Origin: Ophioceras dolichostomum
Taxonomy: Eukaryota > Ascomycota > Sordariomycetes > Magnaporthales > Ophioceraceae
Assembly: GCA_003049485.1 (NCBI GenBank)
Contig: PYST01000121.1
Span: 38,656-102,655 of the forward strand
Direction of reading: 5' to 3'
DNA: 64,000 bases
The position numbers were made by a program, and so were the translations under genes. The notes below the pieces were generated by a model. It was given only the letters and a program-made list of their open reading frames with translations, was not told the DNA's origin and did not search any database. Each line of letters opens with the position of its first letter. The stretch's first letter is position 1. This document shows positions 1 to 11,218 of this stretch, piece by piece.

Positions 1-1361
1 TACAGGGCCGCCAGCTCGTCGAAGTTGACCGACTGGTGGAGGAAGTGGATGGGCATGAACTCTATCGTGCCGAACCGGCCGTTGATGCGGCCCACCAGCT
101 CGTTCACCACGGCGCGGAGGTTCTGGTACTCCTCCACGTCCTGCCGCGAGGGGACGGCCACTTGGACTAAAACGATCCGGCCGATCCACTCCGGGTGCTC
201 CGTCAGGAAGACCTCGAGCGCGTGCAGCTTCTGGGGCACGCCCTTGATGTAGTCGAGGCGGTCGACGCCGACGATGAGCTTGACGCCGTTGAACTTGCGC
301 TTGAGCGCGTCGATGCGCTCCTGCACCTTCGGCCGCTTGAGCTCCTCGACGAACTTCTCCGGGTCGATGCCGATCGGGAACGCGCCGACAGTAACGAAGC
401 GTCCGTTGAACTCGACACCGTTGGGGGTGGTTGAAGCTCCGCTGGATAGATTGGTGGGTTCAACGTTAGTGCATTGCGGTCCTCATTTTTCTTTTTCCAT
501 TGATAGCTCCGTGGGAAACACTTACAGGATACGCGAGCAAGAGCTCAGGAAGTGGCGAGCATAGTCATAGGTGTGGAAGCCGATGAGGTCGCAGTGGAGG
601 ACGCCGCGGAGCAGGGCCTCGCGGACGGGCAGGATGCGGTAGATCTCCGAGGAGGGAAACGGCGTGTGCAGGAAGAAGCCAATCTTGACGTTCTTCTTGG
701 AAGATCCTATCTCCTCACGCAGCAGCTCCGGCAGGAGCATCAGGTGGTAGTCATGCACCCAGACCAGGTCGCCGTCCTGAACATCCTTAATGATAGTCTT
801 AGCGAAGAGCTGGTTTACCTCCTTGTACGCCTCCCAGGCGGACTCGTCGAAGGTGATCTCGCCGGGGTGGTAGTGGAAGAGGGGCCACAGGATTGAGTCT
901 AGTTGGTAGACGATGTTGGTAGTTTCGTGGTTAGTTAGGAAGCTCGGTAGAGCTAGCTCGGGTAGCTAGGTAGCCATTGCGGTGATGCATACTGATTCAT
1001 ACTGATGGAGGAGGAGGAATTGAGGGTGGAGGGAAGGACGACAGGGGCAGCAGCACGTACTCGCAAAGCCGTTGTAGTGTCTGTCAGCAGTGTCGTCGTC
1101 GACGAACACTGGGTGGCAGCCGTACTCGGACTCCAGCTTCTGGACGAGAGGTCCAACTTCAGCCTCCGGCACCTCAAGGCCGGGCCATCCGTACCACTCG
1201 AACCTCGTAGTCTTGGACAGACCGCTCAGGCCGGTGGCCAATCCACCTGAGGAGTCCTTGAATGTGTACTGGCCGTCGTCGGAGCGCTTAATCGTGACAG
1301 ACAGACGATTGGACGCTAGGAGAAGGCGACCGGGCGCCGGGGCGTCGTCGCCGGAGCTCAT
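1..1361 (-). CDS. TPS1: trehalose-6-phosphate synthase (UDP-forming), 3' part cut by window edge
   Basis: Transfers glucose from UDP-glucose to glucose-6-phosphate, the first step of trehalose synthesis, in the cytosol; a GT20 family enzyme. Exons on the minus strand are 1361-1061, 898-526 and 441-1 (partial). Junctions read through cleanly: donor GTACGT after HYNGFA, resuming as NSILWPLFHYHPGE, then donor GTAAGT after SSCSRIL, resuming as GASTTPNGVEF. Visible family motifs are LLASNRLSVTI near the N-terminus, GGLATGLSGL, WVHDYHLMLLPELLR, FFLHTPFPSSEIYR, FPIGIDPEKF and VDRLDYIKGVPQKL. About 371 codons lie in the window, against roughly 500 for the usual fungal enzyme, so the C-terminal quarter is missing. 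The start MSSGDDAPAPGRLLL is the first ATG of the frame. Recognition is firm; only the missing end is uncertain. Confidence 0.95.
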
Positions 1362-4300
1362 TGCTGCTGAGCTGTCTGTGTTGGTAGGCAGGCTTCTCCT
1401 TGACGAGGATGTTGGGATTTGGTCTCGATCACCTGGTAGGTATCGAGACGTGAGCGGCCGTTTGGGGCCGAGCGGCAGCTTGGGGAAGATTTCCCTCTCC
1501 CTTCCAGAGGTTCAATCGATTCGTGCAGCTGCTTCTGGCTGTTGCAGAGAGGATGCTGGCAGCTGTTTCGTGGACTGAGATCTGAGTCGAGGAGATTCAA
1601 AAATATCAATGGCTGGGTCAGAAACACGAACAGCTAGGCGCTCCCCCTTAGAGGAGGTCTATAGAAGTTGGAGTTGAGAGCTGTGGTGGGAAAGTTGATG
1701 GCGTCGGCTGGATCAGGGTTACAAGCTGGAAGCTCGTGGAGGAAGGAAGGAGCTTAAAGTGGGTGCAGGACGGCGGGGTAAGATCGACTTTCGAGGCTTC
1801 AGGTGTGAATGAGTTCTGGAACATCAACGGGGGAAGTCGGGACTCACATGTAGCCGTGTCTGGAGTTATTTCAAAACCACCGGATGACAGAATCACCAAT
1901 TCCTGTTTTTGCGTACTAGTAGACGTGAACGCGAGGCCAATGTATGCGAACAAAAAAAGATGGGAGGATTTAAAGCTGATAGTTTTGGAGGAACAAGAAG
2001 AGTGAGGGGGAGGGAAGGAGTGGGATTGATGCTTGTTGATCAGTGGACCGGGGGTGGGCAGTCTCCTACGTAATTGGGGAGGCCAAGAGCTGCGTGTTTG
2101 TGGTGCGTGCCCAATGCCGGAGGTCTGGGACGGCAGGGATGTGAAGCTGTGGGTGCCGCCACTGGCTGGCCTGGCTGGCTGTCTGGTGGCTGCTTCTTCC
2201 GGCCTCTGCCGTCAAAAAGTTGGTGCTTCTCGCGTGGCCGCGCCAACAACCAAAAAGGAGACAAGGTCCCAAGGCCAGCCCGGGCCCGCCTCTCCTCCGG
2301 CTATTCGTGGACTCGCAAAGCTTCAACGGAAGTTCCTTGTATGGTTCTTTTTTGTGAGTCTTCGTCAGTGTCCCTTGCTGCATCCCTTCACGATAACTTC
2401 CCGGCTAAGTACCTCGCTGTTTTTTTCTTTCTTTTCTTTGCGGGAATTTCGACCTTTCCCCTATCTCCGTCCTTTTTTGCTTGGGGTAACACCCGACGGA
2501 CGGACACACGCAGGGAGAGTTAAGCAGTAGGGCCGTTTTAGAAGCTTCCTGTAGCTCTGCCGATGTAGACACAGCAGAAGAGGGGCAGGCAGGTAGCACC
2601 AGACGAAGCTTGGACGAACTAGAACGAACCGTTCCGGCCAAATGTCAACCCGGGATCGCCCTGCAGCTCTGAATGAGATCCTACGGTCCCGGAAGTCCCA
2701 ACCGGGTTCCCACCGTGGCCGTGTGAACTGGCCTCGTTCAGCGTTCATCAGCGAGTCGTTGGCAGATGATCGTGATGGACCCAGGGCTTACGAAGTACTA
2801 AGAGAAACTCACCACCGACCACTGCTCGCATGAGGCCTGTATCGGCCATGTCCAGCCCTCAGGCCCGAGTTGTCCTTGGCCGTTGGGCTGAGACTTTTTT
2901 TTTTCTATCTCCTTTTGTTTCCAAAATCGCTCAAGTCGCCATCCGATTTAAGCCGTTGCATCTGCATATGCGGGACACATTGCAGCTCGTGGAGGCCTGG
3001 GACCTCGAATACCACCTAATCCTGTAGCCGGCAGGAAAAGATGGTTAGGGAGTTTCTGCCCGGTTAGCCGCCAGGTATTCGTCGACACCTCATTGAACAT
3101 GGAGGTCTCCTGCATGGCTTGCGATTCCCTCAGCACCAATTTTTTTTCTTCCTCCCATCAGGAGCTTTGACCGTGACTGGAAGGCCGGCAGGAAACACGT
3201 TCTCTGCACATCTTGCTCCTACCATTCCCTCCAACCATTTCCCGAGTACATGTTCGTCACCTCAGTGCCACTAGCTGATCAGTAAGCCTGACAGAAATTC
3301 AGCATGCTAGACGAATCTCCACCCGGCCGTGGAGGAACCACTTGCTCCATCCCGCTCCGGCAAGCCGTCAATGGACGGACGGCCCGAGTACTGGAAGCCC
3401 ACGGAGGCCAATCATTTCCCCACGCCCCCTCCCGGCTACTAGGCTCATGGAGGTCTCGGGCACCTCGGCTTAACTTCGCATTTCCCCGTGAGAAGTTTTC
3501 AACAAGACCCAAACGAATCGCTGGTGAGCCGGCTGCCTACTATCTGCATCCAATAAAGAAATGCTTGAAGAACAGAAATATAGAGGGTAATAGTAGGACT
3601 GGCTACTGATTCTGATATGGAAACCGACTGGGCTTTAGGTGTCAGCAGAATCACAGAAGTGCCATGTAAGTTCGGAGGACGGAAGAGCATGCGACGGCTT
3701 CATCTAGCGTCGCGGACGAACAGATGCCAACCTTTCTTTCCTCGATTACCTAAACTTCGTCCAATCGTCGGATGCAGCCGTCTTGTACGGCGGCCATTAT
3801 AAGGCTGGTGAGTTGGATTCAACTGAAAAGCCGGACAACTCGAGATCTTCCTTGCCTGAGGGGTGGTACGCTAGTACCGCGCAAGACTCGAAACTCCAAA
3901 ATTAAGCCGGAAATTGCTTGGGAGTTTCTGTATTAAAAGAAGAAGAAAATGTTGTACCAAGGAATTCTAGAATTTGACGAAATCTAGAACTGCTTCCATC
4001 TTGGTCTGGAAGGGTGCAAGGGAAGGCAAGAGCTATGTGCGGTGAGAACACCCTCATCTGTGAAGCACTTCCCTGGAGATCCTTTTCGGCAGCGAGCCAC
4101 CAAGGTACCTGGTATTTATGGGCTGGTACTGTTGAGAATCAATCCAGGCTCACTCAGGCAGTCATGCTCTTGTACATAAACCCGTGGCGTCAACCCCTGG
4201 CGCCTGGCCCTACTGGGAACGAGAACGACCGGGCTAGAATGTTCCTGGATGGGGCCGAACTTAGCAGTTCCTGGGGACATCTGCGGGGACGGCCCAGGCT

Positions 4301-5910
4301 CGCAATGTGTGGTTGATGGACAAAGCACGCAACCCTGCCTCGCGACTTCCACGCGTCAGGCATAGGAGTCAGGAATTTTGATGACGGAAAAGAGGAGAAG
4401 AAGGAAGGCGGTGATACAAAGCCCAGGCTGCAACGTACTGGTATCATGGGCGGCGAATCGACGGTTTTTATTCGACTCTAAAACTCAATTGCAGGCTCGG
4501 CGGAGTCCAGGGAGGAAGAGCAGTGCAGGGATGCAGGGGGAGCCAGAACGGACGACTGGTTGTGGGTCCGCACTTCTTCAAGGCTCGACGGCTACTAACA
4601 TCCACCCGTGACCCCGAGCTAACTTCCGCCGACCATCACGGTTGGCAAATTTGGCGTGAGGCCGCGTTCACACTTCACAGCCATCTCCCAAGCCTCATGC
4701 GTGGTGTGGTTGTGGATTCGGGAAGATCGGGAGGATGTGATACGCTCACTGTTCAATAAATGTTGCTTGCGAAATACCTTCTTTCCCTCACCACGTCGTG
4801 ATTTAGAGTCACGAACTGGAGACCGATGGTATCTCAATGGGGATCGGTCGACGACGTCCCAACATGGCGTCGTAACCCGGCTAGCGGCCCAGCCAACTAG
4901 CAGCCTGGTATCTGCCAACACTCGCCAAGCTTCCTCCTCGGGCATCTAGCTTGACCGCAACACCGGATCTCTTGTTTGTCTGCGAGGACTGAAATCCAAA
5001 GAGGCAAGGGAGATGGATCTCGTGATGGTTGCAACCCCAACCGAGACAAGAATCCAACCGCGGAGGGCGGCGTGATGGCCAAGAATACAGATGACCAGGA
5101 ACACGGTAAACAGCATCAGCTCTTTGCATTTTTGCGGATAGCTCATGCACTCCGGTTCGTCTCTTCTCGGTTTGCTCGGCTTGAACTACGCACTTTGACG
5201 CCATCCACGACTTACAACACCCACCATAACGGGCAATATGAACCGTCCGTGTTGGCGCATGATACCCATGAATAAGATTATGGACGTTGTGCAAAAAGGG
5301 TCGTCAGAATGGGCATCGGTGCCTTCGGGCACAAAAGAAGCAGCGACAGGCGCCGGCCTGTGGGGTAGTGCCATGTTATTGACACGCGAACGGCCCTTGT
5401 TCGGTGGACTCTGATGTGCTTGGCAGACGAGGCTCCTTCAGAGGGGGGATCGGGAATATCGGCCGAGACCGAGTCCGCCCGACATATTCAAGTGAAATAA
5501 CACAAGACTTGCCTCCAAGGAGAGATGATAGATCTCAAGTATTTCTTTCGTTTTAACGACCCGTTGGTTCGGTATCGTGTATTTGATTTAAATCCCTTTA
5601 ACTGGTCGTCATTCTTTTAACAAACAGAATCCCCTTTCTTCTCTTCTTGTCTTCATTATCCGAGGAAAGAATCTGGTAAAGGATACCACTTCACACCACA
5701 CCACTCACCTCGGGTTTCTCCTTCTCCTCCATAGACATAGACGCAAGAGAAGACCTCTTCCACCAGATTCGACGCCGATCAGAGTTACATCTCAGCCTCG
5801 TCTCCCTTGCCTCCCTCCAAACCCCCTTAGAATAATCCCTGCTCACACTTCCCACTTCCCACGTCCGACAAACATCACTCTCACCTGCCGACAACACTTA
5901 CTGGGAGGCA
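1362..5910. other. 4.5-kb intergenic region between TPS1 and the MFS gene
   Basis: No reading frame here has coding-like structure joined by plausible splice sites. The part next to 1361 should hold the TPS1 leader and promoter. It contains a CCCCT at 1644-1648 and AGGGG at 2005-2009 and 2581-2585, matching the stress response element core. The last 250 bases before 5911 are strongly C+T rich, as is common in leaders and promoters of filamentous fungi. Several T or A runs occur, for example near 2420 and 2895. I see no tRNA, repeat array or transposon coding sequence. Confidence 0.5.
1644..2585. promoter_or_regulatory. candidate stress response elements upstream of TPS1
   Basis: Three copies of the 5-base core CCCCT/AGGGG lie within 1.25 kb upstream of the TPS1 start (1644-1648, 2005-2009, 2581-2585). 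Trehalose synthesis genes are classic targets of Msn2/4-type zinc-finger factors that bind this core in yeast. A 5-base core occurs often by chance, so this is suggestive only. Confidence 0.3.
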
Positions 5911-7830
5911 ATGGCTTCGGCTTCTTCGAGAGACGGCATCGTGAAGATGGACACTCTAGCCCCACCACAGTTCGAAAAGGGAAGAGAGAATGACGGGGGT
6001 AACAGCTCAAGCGTGGACTTGGAAAGGGGCTCGGTGCTGCCTCCACAGAGCAAAGGCTCGGAGTTATCAGACGGCACTGCCGTTGAGCCAGAAGGCGACG
6101 ACGCCTTCCTGGTGGGCTGGGATGGCGAGAAGGATCCAGAAAACCCGATGAACTGGAGCAACGGGAAGAAATGGGGCATCATCGGATCGCTGTCTCTCAT
6201 CACCTTCCTCACGTAAGTCACTGTTCTCAGTCACCGATAGAAGACGGATCAGGGGCAAGAAGAAGACACTACCCAGATCTTGCCTGCCCTCCCCTTCGAA
6301 CACCACATACCATACACCTCTCAACCCACCCGCTCCTCCCCCTCTTTAGAAACTAACACAGAACCTCCTCTCACCACCCAACCAGCCCACTCGCCTCCTC
6401 AATGCTAGCCCCCGGCGTCCCCGTCATCCTCCTCGAGTTCCGCAACTTCAACAACATGGTCGCGACCTTCATCGTGTCCATCTACATCCTCGGCTTCGCC
6501 TTCGGTCCTTTACTGATGGCGCCCCTGAGCGAGATCTACGGCCGCCTCTGGGTGTACCACGTCACCAACGTGCTGTTCCTCGCCTTCACCGTCATGTGCG
6601 CCGAGTCCACCTCGATCGACATGCTGCTCGCGGCCCGGTTCCTGGCCGGCTTCGCGGGCGTCACCGCCATCACCACGGGCGCCGGCACGATCTCGGACTT
6701 GATACCGACCGAGCGGCGCGGCGGCGCGATGGCCATCTGGTCGCTCGGCCCGCTGCTGGGGCCAGTCATCGGTCCCGTCTGTGCTGGGTTCGTCGTGGAG
6801 GACCTTGGTTGGAGATGGGTGTTTTGGATCGTCACTATCGCTGTCAGTGTTTTTTTTTTTGTTTTTTTCTCTTTCCTTCCCACACAGCGTTGCCATCTTC
6901 TCTGGATGGATCACCCTCATGCCCCGAGATCCCATCCATTCATGATACTTTGTGCTGACCGTCTTCTTTCCTTCTCGCACACAGAGCGGTGCCTCAACAA
7001 TCCTAGCCTTCCTCGTCCAGAGAGAGACGTACGCACCCGTCCTGCTCGAGCGTAAGGCCGCAAAGCTCCGCAAGGAGACAGGCGATTCCCGCTACAAGTC
7101 CAAGCTGCAGAAGCAAGGCACGCCCCGCGAGCTCTTCCTCTTCGCCATCGTCCGCCCCGCCCGCCTCTTCCTCTTCTCGCCCATCGTGACGCTCATCTGC
7201 CTGCAGGCGGCCCTGATCACGGCCGTCATGTACATCCTCTTCTCGACCTTTTCGTTCGTCTTCCGGGACTACTACCACTTCGACTCCGTGGCGCAGGGCC
7301 TCTCCTTCCTCTCCATGGGCATCGGCAACTTCATCGGCCTGGGCTTCATCGGCATCCTGTCAGATGTCATCCTCAAGCGCGCAAAGGCCCGAGCCGGACC
7401 CGACGCTGAGCCGAACCCGGAGGCCCGTCTGCACCCGCTCGTCTCGCTGCCGCCCATCGTGCTGATCCCGGGCGGCATGTTCGTGTACGGCTGGACGATC
7501 GAGTACGGCGTGCACTGGATCGGGCCCATGATCGGCGCGTCGATGGTTGGCGCGGGCATGATCGCCGTCATGATGGCGACCAACGTGTACCTGGTCGACG
7601 TGCACACCGAGTACGCCGCGTCCGCGATGGGCGCCAACGCCGTGCTGCGCTCGCTGTTCGGCGCGTTGCTGCCGCTCTGCGCCATGGACATGTACGACGC
7701 GCTCGGCCTGGGGTGGGGGAACACGCTGCTCGGGTTCCTCGCGCTGCTCCTGGCGCCGATCCCGTACCTGATGTACCTCTTTGGGAAGAGGATCAGGACC
7801 CACCCCAGGTTTGCGAACAGGAAGTACTGA
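5911..7830 (+). CDS. MFS transporter, drug:H+ antiporter (DHA1-like)
   Basis: Predicted plasma-membrane proton-coupled efflux transporter of 534 residues. Exons are 5911-6212, 6386-6842 and 6985-7830; donors are GTAAGT and GTCAGT, and both joins keep frame (FLT|PLASSM and VTIA|SGAST). The cytosolic N-terminus is about 85 residues and ends in the family signature DPENPMNWSNGKKW before helix 1. The antiporter motif C (LGPLLGPVIGPVCAGFV) sits in helix 5, and PLSEIYGR is the loop 2-3 motif A equivalent. The central loop carries RETYAPVLLERKAAKLRKETG, typical of the fungal DHA1 multidrug/fluconazole-resistance type. Twelve helices are plausible across exons 1-3. The substrate cannot be read from sequence. 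Intron 2 starts with a long T run. No biosynthetic cluster genes are adjacent, so a general efflux role is the simplest reading. Confidence 0.9.
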
Positions 7831-8573
7831 GGAGGAAGAGAGAGAAGAGAGAAAGAAGAAAGCGTGCGAAAGAGCGAGAACAGAAACGAGAAGGAAGTTT
7901 CGCTACTGCAACTTCAGGTTCAACAAAGAGAAACATTATGAATAGGGAATAGCCGGCAACAGAAGCGGTGGTGGTGATTGCCGGACTCTTCTTCCTCTCC
8001 GTATCTGTTTTTTTTTGTCTTTTTCTTCATCTCACATCCCCTTTCTTCTTTGTTGACGAAAATTAGTGAGGGGCGAACTGGTAGGCCCCTTGATTTCTCA
8101 TGGGAAAATACGCACGCATAGTTAAGATGTGGTGGTGGTGGTTGTGGCGGTGGTGATGGCGGCGGGCATTAGGATCAACACTTTCGTACGGAACGGTCTT
8201 CCTATTTGACTGGTACACCTGCATCTGAATAGACAAGAGACCGGAACTGGCTGGAGTTAATGGCGAAAAAAGGGATAACTTCACATTCTTCCTCCTACAG
8301 GTACCTACTTAATAGCAGAAACCAATGCTCTGCGGGCAGCTGGCATCATCAATGTTGGGGGAGCTCATCGTGTACATAGATCATCTTCTTGGATTAGAGA
8401 ATCCCGACTAATTTGGACCTCCCTTCTCACCTGCGCATTGCCTTGCAGGCCGTTTCATGTCACTTGGGGGGCGTATGCATGAAACTGAAGGCTTTTTACG
8501 CAGACTACCTAATAATTGAACTGGTCAGGCTGGTCGCGAGAGGTGGCAGACAAAAAAGGAAGCAGAAAAAAAT
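7831..8573. other. intergenic, 3' flank of MFS gene
   Basis: Purine-rich just after the MFS stop (GAGAAAG-type sequence to about 7950), then unremarkable sequence with a T run near 8008. No gene seen. Confidence 0.4.
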
Positions 8574-8656
8574 TGCCCCCTCCCAGGATTGAACTGAGGA
8601 CCTTCGCATTGTCTTGTAATACAAGTGCGATGCTCTAGCCACTGAGCTAAAAGGGC
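8574..8656 (-). tRNA. tRNA-Thr (anticodon TGT) with a 10-nt intron
   Basis: On the minus strand the sequence folds as a full cloverleaf. Acceptor GCCCTTT pairs with AGGGGGC using G-T wobbles. The D arm is GCTCAGTGGCTAGAGC, the anticodon stem is TCGCA/TGCGA, and the T arm is CTCAG-TTCAATC-CTGGG. The loop gives anticodon TGT, reading ACA threonine codons. Ten extra bases follow position 37, the canonical place for a nuclear tRNA intron, and contain TACAA, which pairs with the anticodon region TTGTA as expected for pre-tRNA. Without the intron the molecule is 73 nt, with CCA not encoded. A T run just downstream (complement of the A run at 8566-8572) is a good Pol III terminator. The discriminator is A. 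Confidence 0.92.
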
Positions 8657-9203
8657 CAATTAGAATTATTTGACGGGGTAGCGTCATTATAGCGCTTATT
8701 AGGCTCAGTTCTGAGTGGGTCTTAGAGTGTCGACAGAACACCAAGTTCCTGGTCACATGGACCGATCCTCGTCTCGTTTCCTACCGTCCCATCCCTTCTC
8801 ACTCGCTTTCACTCATCTTCATTGTCGCCCTCCAACGTCTTTCTACGCGAGCATGGAGGACAAAAGCCAATGCACCTCCACCACAAATGCCGCTCTGCAT
8901 ACCTACTTACCTAGGCAGTTTGTTCCCCTTTGTCCAAGAACGAAACAATGGCACTGCGACAACCCCGAGTTGAGCCTCGCGCTAATTCTCGAGCGGAATG
9001 CCCCCTTTTATATATTTATATATATATATATATATTTATACTGGACATATGATGGATAGTGGTTAGCAATGATAGTGTGCTTGAACGGGCACCAATTCAC
9101 CCCTCCATACATTACGTTACGTCGCTTGCAAACCTATGTAAGTTACCTAGGTAGGTAGCGAGAGGTTCATGTGGCCGATCGATCACCCTAACCATCTACT
9201 AAA
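8657..9203. other. intergenic with TA microsatellite
   Basis: About 550 bases between the tRNA and the F-box gene. It holds the tRNA 5' flank, a TA-rich microsatellite at 9007-9040 and a CCTAGGTAGGTAG motif near 9147-9160 that recurs elsewhere in the window. No gene seen. Confidence 0.4.
9007..9040. repeat. TA dinucleotide microsatellite
   Basis: Interrupted TATATTTATATATATATA run, about 34 bases, in the promoter region of the downstream F-box gene. Confidence 0.8.
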
Positions 9204-10676
9204 ATGGCCGACATGAACACTCTCGCATGCGAGCTCGTCACTCGCGTCCTCCGCTACCTGTCTCCTCTCGACGCACTCAGCTTCAGCAGCACCTGCAAGG
9301 GTCTACGAGCCGTCGCGGCGCCGTGGGCGTTCAGATCCATCTCGTTTTCCAGCCGGACCGCGCCCGCGGACTCGGCCTACCAGGCCGTTAAAACCTACGG
9401 TGCCTACGTTCACGAGCTGACCTTCCTCGCCTACCTCGAGCCGGACCCCCGCGACCACAACCGCTGGGTGCCGGCGCAGGATGATTCCCAGGAGGTGATG
9501 CCCGCGAGTGCGGAGACGCTGCTCATGATGCCGGCTGACCTCCTCCCTAACCTGCAGAGTCTAACAGTCAAGTTCGTAATCGGCAGCGGTCGAGGGAACA
9601 ACAACAACTCTCCGACTCCCACTCCCTCTGCCTGGTGCCGGCCCGTCGGGGACCCCGACACCACGCACGACTACTACGTCGACCAAAGCGCTAGAGGCGC
9701 CTTCCTAGACATAGACGAGAGCATGGCACACATGGACTTCTGGACCCGCCGGAGCGCCGAGCTCTACTACGCGCCACGCTGGCGCAAGCTGGTCGCGTCG
9801 ACCTGGGAGGCGCTGGTGCCGTTGTCGAGATGGTCGCTGTCGAAGCCGCTCCGCAAGCTCGTCATCGACACCATGCCTCCCGTCGCGGTGAGCACCTGGC
9901 TGACCAACAACTGGAGACGCTTCCTGGCCCGTCTGGAACACCTGGAGCTGTCCCTCCTCGGCGTGGTCGACCACAGCGAACACCGCCAGCGCGGAGGACC
10001 ACGCGCGATGGACCTTTTCACGTCCAGCCTCTACGGGCACTTCTTCCAGCACCTGCACAGCCTCGAGACGCTCAAGCTCGAGGCCTCCGTGCACGGCATG
10101 CTGGGCTCCCACAGCCCCGGCGGCTCCGTGTTCCACTCCATCCGGTCGTTCCAGTGCCCCCTCCCCTTCCCCCCAGGATCGATGCCGCGTCTCCGCTCAC
10201 TCGAGCTCGTCCACGTCTTCGTCGACCAGGTCCTGGTCGACTTCCTCACCACGCGCGGCCCGCTCTACGGCTGCGCGGCGATCACCTCCGTGTCCCTCCA
10301 GGCCGCGGCCGCGGGCTGCGGCTTCGCGGGCCGCCGCTGGCCGCCGCCCTGTCTCGGGACCGTCAGCTGGGCCGCGCTCTTCGACGCGCTCGTCCTGTCT
10401 GGCGCTGCCAGCAAAATCTCGCGGTTCTCGTTCAGCCCCATCTGGCTGACGCCCCGGTATGGGCACTGGGGCGTGGGCAAGGCGCAGGACTCCTGCTGCG
10501 GGCTTCTCGGGAGCGCGAGGCCGTACCCCGTAGCCGTGACGCGGTACAGCGCCGCTGACCAGCCGTTCTGCGACGTGCAGGACGTTTGTGAGCACTTCTC
10601 GGATTTTGACCCCTTCAGGGACAAGGCGGCGTATAATCAGTTCATGCGGTTTGTGGAGGCGAGTAGTATGGAGTAG
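9204..10676 (+). CDS. F-box protein, single exon
   Basis: A 490-residue intronless protein. Residues about 4-45 form an F-box (LACELVTRVLRYLSPLDALS, then CKGLRAVAAPWAFRSISF), the Skp1-binding element of SCF ubiquitin ligases. The remainder is a fungal-type substrate-recognition region with scattered leucine-rich stretches (LRKLVIDTMPPV, LEHLELSLLGVV, LETLKLEASVHG, LRSLELVHVFVD) that resemble irregular LRRs, and cysteines near the C-terminus. The ATG follows CTACTAAA, a good fungal start context. Codon use is GC-rich and uniform, so the gene looks intact. Family assignment is sound; the target protein is unknown. Such F-box proteins are highly expanded and variable in filamentous fungi. Confidence 0.8.
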   Translation: MADMNTLACELVTRVLRYLSPLDALSFSSTCKGLRAVAAPWAFRSISFSSRTAPADSAYQAVKTYGAYVHELTFLAYLEPDPRDHNRWVPAQDDSQEVMPASAETLLMMPADLLPNLQSLTVKFVIGSGRGNNNNSPTPTPSAWCRPVGDPDTTHDYYVDQSARGAFLDIDESMAHMDFWTRRSAELYYAPRWRKLVASTWEALVPLSRWSLSKPLRKLVIDTMPPVAVSTWLTNNWRRFLARLEHLELSLLGVVDHSEHRQRGGPRAMDLFTSSLYGHFFQHLHSLETLKLEASVHGMLGSHSPGGSVFHSIRSFQCPLPFPPGSMPRLRSLELVHVFVDQVLVDFLTTRGPLYGCAAITSVSLQAAAAGCGFAGRRWPPPCLGTVSWAALFDALVLSGAASKISRFSFSPIWLTPRYGHWGVGKAQDSCCGLLGSARPYPVAVTRYSAADQPFCDVQDVCEHFSDFDPFRDKAAYNQFMRFVEASSME

Positions 10677-11218
10677 GGGGTAGGAGAGCGTGCAGGTAGG
10701 TGGTACGTGTAGGTAACGACAAGGGAGTCGAGCGTACTAACATACCTAGGTAGGCGAGGGAAGGTAGGGGAAGAGAACCAGAGAGAAGGCTGATCCTCAC
10801 ACAAGTATCTAGGTAATTTATCCAACAAAGTTTCGTCTGTTCCCGAAGGTTGAGGCGCTCAGCCTTTCTTTCCTCTTTCATCATTTGACTTCGTGGTGTG
10901 TGCACCATGAATGTCATACCACGGATTTACTTCTTCATGATGACACCCACGAACCTAACAGTTCTTCTCGAAGCGTCCGAGATTGCGACATGCTGGAAGT
11001 GAATCGGCGAAGGCCCGGGACCATAATGTTCGCAATCCTGACATCTGATTCTCTAACTCTCCTATCTGGATAGACGTGGCTGCTCGCCCGCGACCCTTCG
11101 ACTACCTCCCTAATGAGATACAAAACTGACTTGGCTTGACTGGACCCCAGCGTACCCCCTATCAACCAAACCGCAGCGAGAAAACCGCCTCAAATAGAGG
11201 ACCAAAGCTTTTCCCAAC
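10677..11218. other. intergenic between F-box and permease genes
   Basis: No gene. Contains two more members of the CCTAGGTA motif family (near 10745 and 10811). The 150 bases before 11219 should be the leader of the permease gene. Confidence 0.4.

Noticed and set aside
2642..2833. Frame starting MSTRDRPAALNEI in the TPS1 upstream region
   Set aside because: It is short, has no family match I can name and no splice continuation, and its composition is that of the surrounding non-coding DNA.
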